The notes beneath the pieces are model-generated. The model made no database searches. It was not told the DNA's origin and saw nothing but the letters and a program-made list of their open reading frames with translations. The position numbers were made by a program, and so were the translations under genes. From Candidatus Parepulonipiscium sp. PG-Nuni2H_MBin01 (GTDB taxonomy: Bacteria; Bacillota; Clostridia; Lachnospirales; Cellulosilyticaceae): a DNA stretch of 46,196 nucleotides. How positions within the stretch are numbered: position 1 is the first letter of the stretch; the number at the start of each line of letters is the position of its first letter. The stretch is taken from positions 1 through 46,196 of the forward strand of contig MDJM01000047.1 of assembly GCA_001994995.1 (NCBI GenBank), read 5' to 3'. Below are positions 40,678-46,196 of this stretch, in pieces.

Positions 40678-41748
40678 TTGAAAATTTTAGATGTAGAATT
40701 AGGAACAAATAGTTATCCTATATATATTGAAACGGGTGCAATATCAAAAGCAGATAGTTTAATTAAGGAACATTTGGACTGCAAAAAATTATTTATAATT
40801 ACTGATACTAACGTGGCAAGACTTTATTTAGGGGAGTTAAAATCATCGCTAGAGTATGCAGGGTATCAAGTGTATTATACTATTGTGGAGGCAGGAGAAC
40901 ACAGTAAGGATATACAAACGTTGCCAAAGATTTATAAGGAACTTGTGGCGGCAACAATTAGCCGAACTGATGCAGTGATTGCGCTAGGTGGCGGAGTAGT
41001 GGGCGATTTAGCAGGTTTTGTTGCTTCGACTTATTTGCGCGGTGTTAAGTTTGTACAAATACCAACGTCTTTGCTTGCACAAGTGGATTCTAGTGTAGGC
41101 GGTAAAGTTGCGGTGGATTTGGCGCAGGGGAAGAATTTAGTAGGGAGTTTTTATCATCCTAAATTAGTTATAATAGACCCTCAAGTTATACAGACGTTGG
41201 AGGATAAGTTTATTAATGATGGGATGGGAGAAGTAATAAAGTATGCTTGTATAAGGGATTATGAGCTATACTCACAACTTTTAAATTTTCAAGATAAACA
41301 TGTTTTAAAAAGCAATTTAGAGGAGATAATCTATACATGTTGTAATATAAAAAGAATGGTTGTGGAAAGCGACGAAAAAGATATGGGCGAGCGTATGATT
41401 TTAAATTTCGGCCATACTTTAGGGCATGCAATCGAAACTGTGGGGGGTTATAAACAGCTGACTCATGGGGAGGCTGTTTCTATAGGAATGTATCAGGTGA
41501 CTAGGATTAGTGAAAAGCTTGGTTTAACTAAAGAAGGTACTAGTGCTCTAATATTAGATTTGCTACAAAAATATGAATTACCTTATAAAATGCCTGAGGT
41601 AGATTATGATGAAGTGTTAAAAGTGATGGGTATAGATAAGAAAAATTTGGACTCCAATTTAAATGTAATTTTGTTGCATGAAATAGGTAAGTGTTTTATT
41701 TATAAAACGGATATATCGTTTTTTGAATCTCCCCCTGTCCACTGCTGA
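40678..41748 (+). CDS. aroB: 3-dehydroquinate synthase
   Basis: AroB converts DAHP to 3-dehydroquinate (NAD and divalent metal dependent). The 356-aa product has the cofactor and substrate motifs: IITDTNVARLY near residue 40, EAGEHSKDIQT near 70, IALGGGVVGDLAGFVASTYL near 100-118, QIPTSLLAQVDSSVGGKVAV near 125-145, and the metal site with NFGHTLGHAIE near 245 and LTHGEAVSIGM near 262. The start is TTG, preceded by AAGGAAG. The final residues SPPVHC and the TGA stop come from a palindromic intergenic repeat (41728-41772), so the native C terminus was replaced or trimmed. Confidence 0.95.
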   Translation: MKILDVELGTNSYPIYIETGAISKADSLIKEHLDCKKLFIITDTNVARLYLGELKSSLEYAGYQVYYTIVEAGEHSKDIQTLPKIYKELVAATISRTDAVIALGGGVVGDLAGFVASTYLRGVKFVQIPTSLLAQVDSSVGGKVAVDLAQGKNLVGSFYHPKLVIIDPQVIQTLEDKFINDGMGEVIKYACIRDYELYSQLLNFQDKHVLKSNLEEIIYTCCNIKRMVVESDEKDMGERMILNFGHTLGHAIETVGGYKQLTHGEAVSIGMYQVTRISEKLGLTKEGTSALILDLLQKYELPYKMPEVDYDEVLKVMGIDKKNLDSNLNVILLHEIGKCFIYKTDISFFESPPVHC

Positions 41749-41772
41749 CATCCCCTTCTAAAGGGGGATTTG
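41728..41772. repeat. Palindromic repeat overlapping the aroB 3' end
   Basis: The sequence closely matches the element at 28721-28772 (TCTCCCCCTGTC, GCTGACATCCCC, CTAAAGGGGGA). It supplies the last six codons and the stop codon of aroB. Confidence 0.78.
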
Positions 41773-41831
41773 TAGACAGAGACTTTAACGGATTTACCAT
41801 TTTTTTAATATAACTAGGTGAGGAGAAAGAT

Positions 41832-43118
41832 ATGCATCAAGTAAAAATTTTACCAACTAAATTAACTGGAAATATAAAAATTCCGCCATCTAAAAGTATG
41901 GCGCATAGGGCTATTATTTGTGCTTCTTTAAGTACGCAAACAAGTGTAATTAGTGGTGTAGATTATTCTGCTGATATTATAGCAACAATTGAAGGCATGC
42001 GCGCACTTGGGGCTGATATAGTGCAGGATGGAAGTACGTTGACTATATGTGGGGAAAAGTTATTAAATGGTGGAGTGGATAATAAAACTATATTTTGTAA
42101 TGAGTCCGGTTCTACATTAAGATTTTTAGTGCCTATAAGTTTAGTTTCTCACAGTAAAGTTAAATTTACAGGGAAAGGGAATTTAGGCAAACGACCATTA
42201 ACTTCTTACTATAATATCTTTGATAAACAAAATATAAAATATTCTTATGAAGCGGATAATTTAAATCTACAAGTTGAAGGTAAATTATCAGCAGATAAGT
42301 TCGAGCTTGCTGGCGATATTAGTTCGCAGTTTATTACAGGCTTATTATTCGCTCTACCGTTACTTGAGAGTAATTCAGAAATCATAATTACTACACCGCT
42401 AGAGTCTAAAGGGTATGTAGATTTAACGTTACAAATGATGGAGAGTTTCGGGGTTTATGTACAAAATAATGATTATAAGTCTTTTATTATAGAAGGAAAC
42501 CAAACTTATAAGGCAACGACTTATGAAGTTGAAGGTGATTTCTCTCAGGCGGCATTTTTCTTAGTGGCAGGGGCTATTGGGAATAACGTTACGTGTACAG
42601 GAATGAATATAAAATCTTTGCAAGGCGATAAGATGGCTATAGATTTTTTAAGAGAAATGGGAGTGGATATACAGATTGAAGGAGATTGTATATCAGCTAA
42701 AAATACAGGTGTGCTTAACGGTATAACGATGAGCGGCGCGGAGTGTCCAGATATTATTCCTGTTATGAGCGTTGTAGCTGCACTATGTGATGGAGAAACT
42801 GAGATTGTTAATGCAGGCAGGCTTAGAATTAAGGAATGTGATAGATTGACCGCGACTACACAAGAGCTTAATAAAATAGGCGCTCTTATTACCGAAAATG
42901 TTAATGGTATGAAAATTGATGGCGTGGACGAGTTTAGCGGCAATTGTATGGTTTCTAGCCATAAAGACCATAGGATTGCTATGAGTTTAGCTATTGCTGC
43001 TACTAGATGTAAGCAACCTATTATACTAGACTATCCAGAATGCGTTGAAAAATCGTACCCTAAATTTTGGGATGATTATAAAGCTATAGGCGGAAAGGTC
43101 GAGGTAGTAATATCATGA
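41832..43118 (+). CDS. aroA: 3-phosphoshikimate 1-carboxyvinyltransferase (EPSP synthase)
   Basis: AroA adds enolpyruvyl from PEP to shikimate 3-phosphate. The 428-aa, two-domain protein has KIPPSKSMAHRAIICASL near residue 15, NESGSTLRFLVPIS near 90, GNLGKRPL near 118, DISSQFITGLLFALPLL near 158, and AGRLRIKECDRLTATTQEL near 325 followed by SSHKDHRIAMSLAIAA near 377. The glyphosate-interacting loop reads NESGSTLRF rather than the E. coli NAGTAMRPL, so it looks like a class II type enzyme (inference). Start follows AGGAGAAAG. It overlaps aroC by 4 nt (ATGA). Confidence 0.96.
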   Translation: MHQVKILPTKLTGNIKIPPSKSMAHRAIICASLSTQTSVISGVDYSADIIATIEGMRALGADIVQDGSTLTICGEKLLNGGVDNKTIFCNESGSTLRFLVPISLVSHSKVKFTGKGNLGKRPLTSYYNIFDKQNIKYSYEADNLNLQVEGKLSADKFELAGDISSQFITGLLFALPLLESNSEIIITTPLESKGYVDLTLQMMESFGVYVQNNDYKSFIIEGNQTYKATTYEVEGDFSQAAFFLVAGAIGNNVTCTGMNIKSLQGDKMAIDFLREMGVDIQIEGDCISAKNTGVLNGITMSGAECPDIIPVMSVVAALCDGETEIVNAGRLRIKECDRLTATTQELNKIGALITENVNGMKIDGVDEFSGNCMVSSHKDHRIAMSLAIAATRCKQPIILDYPECVEKSYPKFWDDYKAIGGKVEVVIS

Positions 43119-44182
43119 GTTTTGGAAAAAATATAAGTATTTCTATATTTGGCGAATCTCATGGCAATGGTATTGGTACTGTAATTGAAGGATTGCCATC
43201 GGGTATTAAACTGGATATGGACGAGATTGCACAAGAGATGAAAAGACGCGCGCCGGGGCAAAATAAATTATCTACTACACGTAAAGAGGCTGATAGCGCC
43301 CAAATTCAAAGTGGTGTTTTTGAGGGCTATACTACTGGTACTCCTTTAGCTGCTGTCATTGCAAATAATGATACACATTCAAAAGATTACTCTATTTTAA
43401 AAACCCATATGCGACCAGGCCATGCGGATTATGCTGGTAGCGTTAGATATAGCGGTTTTAATGATTATAGGGGTGGCGGACATTTCTCAGGTAGGTTAAC
43501 CGCGCCTTTAGTATTTGCCGGCGCTATTGCTAAGCAAGTGCTAAAAAGCTATGGTGTAACGGTAGGAGCGCATATAAGTCAGATTGAGCATGTAAGAGAT
43601 GCTAATTTTGACCCAGTAAACGTTGATGCTACTCGGCTACACAAGTTGCTGGCTAAGGAGTTACCTGTAATTGATGATACAAAGATTGACGCAATAAAAG
43701 AAGCGATATTAAATGCTAAAAACGAATGTGATTCAGTAGGAGGTAAGATTGAATGTGCAATAGTTGGTCTTAAAGCTGGCATTGGAAATCCATTTTTTGA
43801 TTCGTTAGAGAGTACAATAGCACATTTAGCATTTTCGGTACCAGCGGTAAAAGCTATATCATTTGGAATAGGCGAGCAGTTTGCACATTTAAGAGGAACA
43901 GTTGCAAATGATAGTTACCATTTGGTGGATAATAATATAAAAACTAAAACAAATAACAACGGTGGAATAACAGGCGGGATTTCAACTGGAATGCCTGTTA
44001 TATTTGAAACAGTAATAAAGCCTACCCCTTCTATTAGTCAACAGCAACAAACTGTAAATATAAAAGATAATATAGAAACAACTTTAAAAATCGAAGGTAG
44101 ACACGACCCGTGCATTGTTCAGCGCGCAGTTGTTGTAATAGAAGCCATTGCCGCGATTGCAGTATTAGAATTATGGAGATAA
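43115..44182 (+). CDS. aroC: Chorismate synthase
   Basis: AroC makes chorismate from EPSP with reduced FMN. The 355-aa product has the signatures FGESHGNGIGTVIEGLPSG near residue 12, RRAPGQNKLSTTRKEAD near 43, THMRPGHADYAGSVRY near 100, RGGGHFSGRLTAPLVFAGAI near 125, and RHDPCIVQRAVVVIEA near 330. The start codon overlaps the aroA stop (ATGA), so it is translationally coupled. Followed 16 nt later by pheA. Confidence 0.97.
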   Translation: MSFGKNISISIFGESHGNGIGTVIEGLPSGIKLDMDEIAQEMKRRAPGQNKLSTTRKEADSAQIQSGVFEGYTTGTPLAAVIANNDTHSKDYSILKTHMRPGHADYAGSVRYSGFNDYRGGGHFSGRLTAPLVFAGAIAKQVLKSYGVTVGAHISQIEHVRDANFDPVNVDATRLHKLLAKELPVIDDTKIDAIKEAILNAKNECDSVGGKIECAIVGLKAGIGNPFFDSLESTIAHLAFSVPAVKAISFGIGEQFAHLRGTVANDSYHLVDNNIKTKTNNNGGITGGISTGMPVIFETVIKPTPSISQQQQTVNIKDNIETTLKIEGRHDPCIVQRAVVVIEAIAAIAVLELWR

Positions 44183-44198
44183 TAGTTTGGAGGCCAAA

Positions 44199-45014
44199 AT
44201 GATATTAGGATTTCAAGGAGTACCTGGCTCCTATAGCGAGCAAGCGTTGTTAAAGTATTTTGGAGATGAATATGAGAAGAAATGTTATCAAAATTTTGAG
44301 GATGTATTTGTGGCGCTACAAAATGAGCAAATAAAATATGGAGTTTTGCCAATTGAGAATTCTACTACAGGTTCCATTACTCAAAATTATGATTTGCTAA
44401 AAAAGTTTGGGTATTTTATTGTTGGAGAAGTTAGCGTTAAAATTGAACATCATTTATTAGGCTTAAAAGGTGCTAAGTTATCACAGCTTACTCATATTTA
44501 TTCTCACCCTCAAGGTTTTGACCAATGTAGCGAATATTTAAAAAAGTTGCCACATTGCCAACAAGTGGCGTATCATAATACTGCTATTAGCGCTAAATTT
44601 GTTCACGAAAGCAATAGTTTAACTAATGCTGCTATCGGTAGTAAAAGAGCTGCGCAGTTGTATGGTTTGGAAATATTAGATTCGCAAATTAGTAATGCTA
44701 AAGAAAATGTTACTAGATTTATAGTAGTAGCAAAACATTTAGAAAATGACCCATCTTGCAATAAGATGACTTTAATATTTAATTTACCGGATGTGGCAGG
44801 TAGCTTATTAGGAGTTTTACACCAGTTTGCAGAAGAATCTGTAAATTTAGTTAAAATTGAGTCTAGACCAGTAGGCGACGGTTCTTTTTCTTACTATTTT
44901 TATGTTGATATAATAGGTAATAAAAAAGATGAGAATATTAAACGTGTGTTGGAGAAGGTAAAAGGTGAAAGTGAAAACCTTAGGATACTAGGATGTTATA
45001 AAAACAATATTTGA
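44199..45014 (+). CDS. pheA: Prephenate dehydratase
   Basis: PheA converts prephenate to phenylpyruvate, the committed step to phenylalanine. The 271-aa monofunctional enzyme opens with GFQGVPGSYSEQALLKYF, has VLPIENSTTGSI near residue 50, HNTAISAKFV near 130, the catalytic-region ENVTRFIVVAKH near 170, and a C-terminal ACT domain (LPDVAGSLLGVLHQFAEE and the ESRP motif near 225) for feedback by Phe. The ATG at 44199 has TTGGAGG upstream; an in-frame TTG at 44187 lies inside that site. The chorismate mutase it needs is in the next gene. Confidence 0.95.
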   Translation: MILGFQGVPGSYSEQALLKYFGDEYEKKCYQNFEDVFVALQNEQIKYGVLPIENSTTGSITQNYDLLKKFGYFIVGEVSVKIEHHLLGLKGAKLSQLTHIYSHPQGFDQCSEYLKKLPHCQQVAYHNTAISAKFVHESNSLTNAAIGSKRAAQLYGLEILDSQISNAKENVTRFIVVAKHLENDPSCNKMTLIFNLPDVAGSLLGVLHQFAEESVNLVKIESRPVGDGSFSYYFYVDIIGNKKDENIKRVLEKVKGESENLRILGCYKNNI

Positions 45015-45033
45015 CGACTAGGGGGTTGTACTA

Positions 45034-46098
45034 ATGCTAGAGGAATATCGCAAAGTAATTAATGATATAGATAAGCAGTTAATGGATTTGTTTGAAAAGC
45101 GGATGAAAGTTGTTGTAGATGTTGCGCAATATAAACATGATAATAACTTGCCTATCTTTCATGAGCAACGAGAAAAAGAAGTAATTGAAAATAACTTAAA
45201 GTTAGTTCAGTCTGAGCACTTAAAGCCATATGCACATACTTTGTTAACTACACTAATGGATGTTAGTAAGGATTTTCAAAGGCAGCAGCTTAAACGCGCA
45301 CCTAAAGAGGTGGAGCCTACAGCGATTAAGGCTAAGTACGGCTTAATAGGCAAGCAGCTACACTATAGCTTGTCACCACAAATACACCATGCGTCTTTTA
45401 AAATTAATCATATTAGAGCTGAGTATGCGCTATATGAGGTTGATGAGAGTAAATCCATGCAAATTGTGCAAGCTTTAAAAACGCTAGGTATTGATGGCGT
45501 TAATGTTACTATGCCATATAAGCAAATTGTTATACCGCAGCTTAATGAGATTTCTGAAGAGGCGAAGAAAATAGGTGCTGTTAATACTATTAAAATCAAG
45601 AATGGTAAGGCTTACGGGTATAATACAGATTATCATGGAATTTTAGATATGTTAGATTATGGAGATATAGAAATTGAAGGTAATGATTTTTATATTTTAG
45701 GAGCAGGAGGCTCTGCTAGAAGTGTGATTTGGTGTTTAAAAGATAGAGGAGCTAGCAGTGTTACTATTGTGACGCGAGATGTTAGTGCTGCTAGTAAAGC
45801 GCTAGATGATACGGATGTAAATATTATCAACTATGATGAGTTTAATAGGGTTGAAAGTGGATATGGAGTAGTAAATACAACTCCGCGCGGATTAGCCCCT
45901 AATGTAGATGATATGGCAATTAGTGAAGAAAAGTTAAGATGCTTTAAAGCGGCTATTGACCTTGTGTATAATCCGGAAGAGACTAAATTTCTTAAGATAG
46001 CAAAAAGACATGGGCTTAAGACTACTACAGGGCTATATATGTTAGTGGCACAAGCTACTAGAGCGCAGGAAATATGGTATGATAGTAAGTTTGATTAA
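45034..46098 (+). CDS. aroE: Chorismate mutase / shikimate 5-dehydrogenase fusion
   Basis: The 354-aa product joins an AroQ-type chorismate mutase (~1-88: YRKVINDIDKQLMDLFEKRM, REKEVIENNLK) to AroE (~103-354). AroE signatures: GLIGKQLHYSLSPQIHHASF near residue 107, NVTMPYKQIVIPQL near 165 (catalytic Lys), GAVNTIKIKNGKAYGYNTDY near 188, the NADP fold ILGAGGSARSVIWCL near 228, and TGLYMLVAQA near 335. It supplies step 4 of the shikimate pathway and the mutase that feeds pheA. Fusions like this occur in some clostridia. RBS AGGGGG lies upstream. Genes for dehydroquinase and shikimate kinase are not in the window and may follow. Confidence 0.93.
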   Translation: MLEEYRKVINDIDKQLMDLFEKRMKVVVDVAQYKHDNNLPIFHEQREKEVIENNLKLVQSEHLKPYAHTLLTTLMDVSKDFQRQQLKRAPKEVEPTAIKAKYGLIGKQLHYSLSPQIHHASFKINHIRAEYALYEVDESKSMQIVQALKTLGIDGVNVTMPYKQIVIPQLNEISEEAKKIGAVNTIKIKNGKAYGYNTDYHGILDMLDYGDIEIEGNDFYILGAGGSARSVIWCLKDRGASSVTIVTRDVSAASKALDDTDVNIINYDEFNRVESGYGVVNTTPRGLAPNVDDMAISEEKLRCFKAAIDLVYNPEETKFLKIAKRHGLKTTTGLYMLVAQATRAQEIWYDSKFD

Positions 46099-46101
46099 AT
46101 A

Positions 46102-46139
46102 GGTTACTTACTCGTGACTTTAGTCATGAGTAAGTAACC
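46102..46139. mobile_element. Possible IS200/IS605-type terminal hairpin
   Basis: A 17-bp stem with one wobble pair and a TTTA loop (46102-46118, 46123-46139) begins 4 nt after the aroE stop. The core GTGACTTTAGTCATGAG resembles the subterminal hairpins of IS200/IS605 elements as I recall them. No T tract follows, so a terminator is less likely. The element, if present, continues past the window or is a solo remnant. No transposase is visible. Confidence 0.35.
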
Positions 46140-46151
46140 CATCATAGTCAG

Positions 46152-46196
46152 CGTACACAGAAATGTGTACGTAGAGGCGGATTTAAAAACCGTCCA
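46152..46196. other. Further hairpins at the window end
   Basis: CGTACAC (46152-46158) pairs with GTGTACG (46165-46171), and GGCGG pairs with CCGTC (ending 46195). Both could belong to the same mobile element or its guide RNA region. The window is cut here, so the unit is incomplete. Confidence 0.35.

Noticed and set aside
46176-46196. Start of a tRNA or rRNA gene at the window end
   Set aside because: The short GGCGG/CCGTC stem lacks D-, anticodon- and T-arm features. The sequence looks like the tail of a mobile-element hairpin set.

Overview
The window looks like chromosome from a low-GC, Gram-positive, probably anaerobic and endospore-forming Clostridia member. The best guess is the Lachnospirales, including Cellulosilyticum/Epulopiscium-like lineages; this is an inference from gene content, not a database result. 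Supporting signs are AT-rich DNA, strong AGGAGG ribosome-binding sites, frequent TTG/GTG starts, a long Bacillus-type SRP RNA, water-forming NADH oxidase, a rhomboid-like protein with a C-terminal zinc ribbon, and a tatD / G5-3D protein / rsmA gene order. The standard code is used: TGA is a stop in aroB, aroA and pheA, and prfB has a frameshift at TGA.

Layout. 1-430: a probable small RNA with a consensus promoter and three successive terminator-like hairpins. 428-3479: tatD, a YabE-like cell-wall protein and rsmA. 3630-11912: one giant gene (about 2760 aa) made almost wholly of diverse tandem repeats between two compact terminal domains. 12023-13184: trmB, a tandem repeat grown from its 3' end, and trxA. 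13226-18938, minus strand: AI-2E-family membrane protein, msrAB, NADH oxidase, then a degenerate PurK-like ATP-grasp protein paired with a one-pass membrane protein. 19082-22791: rhomboid-like pseudoprotease, GNAT acetyltransferase, a CcdA-thioredoxin fusion lacking its redox cysteines, and a small secreted protein. 23151-28574: SRP RNA, secA, prfB and aspartokinase. 28899-31440: a small secreted repeat protein and a DUF262/DUF1524 (GmrSD-like) protein. 31536-34555: an SDR close to gluconate 5-dehydrogenase and a cytoplasmic heparinase II/III-like lyase, a likely uronate-polysaccharide module. 34746-39450: a type IV pilus/pseudopilus operon (four prepilins, PilM-PilN fusion, PilO-like, PilX-like) with a YqeG phosphatase inside it. 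39575-46098: an aromatic amino-acid operon, aroF-aroB-aroA-aroC-pheA-(chorismate mutase/aroE). The last 100 bases hold a long hairpin resembling an IS200/IS605 end.

Working together: the aro operon covers DAHP formation, the dehydroquinate, shikimate-dehydrogenase, EPSP and chorismate steps, and phenylpyruvate; dehydroquinase and shikimate kinase are not in the window. The pilus operon has structural and assembly-platform genes but no ATPase, PilC or prepilin peptidase here. SRP RNA and SecA are adjacent and serve protein export. NADH oxidase, MsrAB and TrxA fit oxygen and oxidant defence. The most unusual objects are the giant repeat protein, the cysteine-less CcdA-TlpA fusion, the PurK-like/membrane pair, the variant SRP tetraloop, and several cases of short repeats growing into gene ends.
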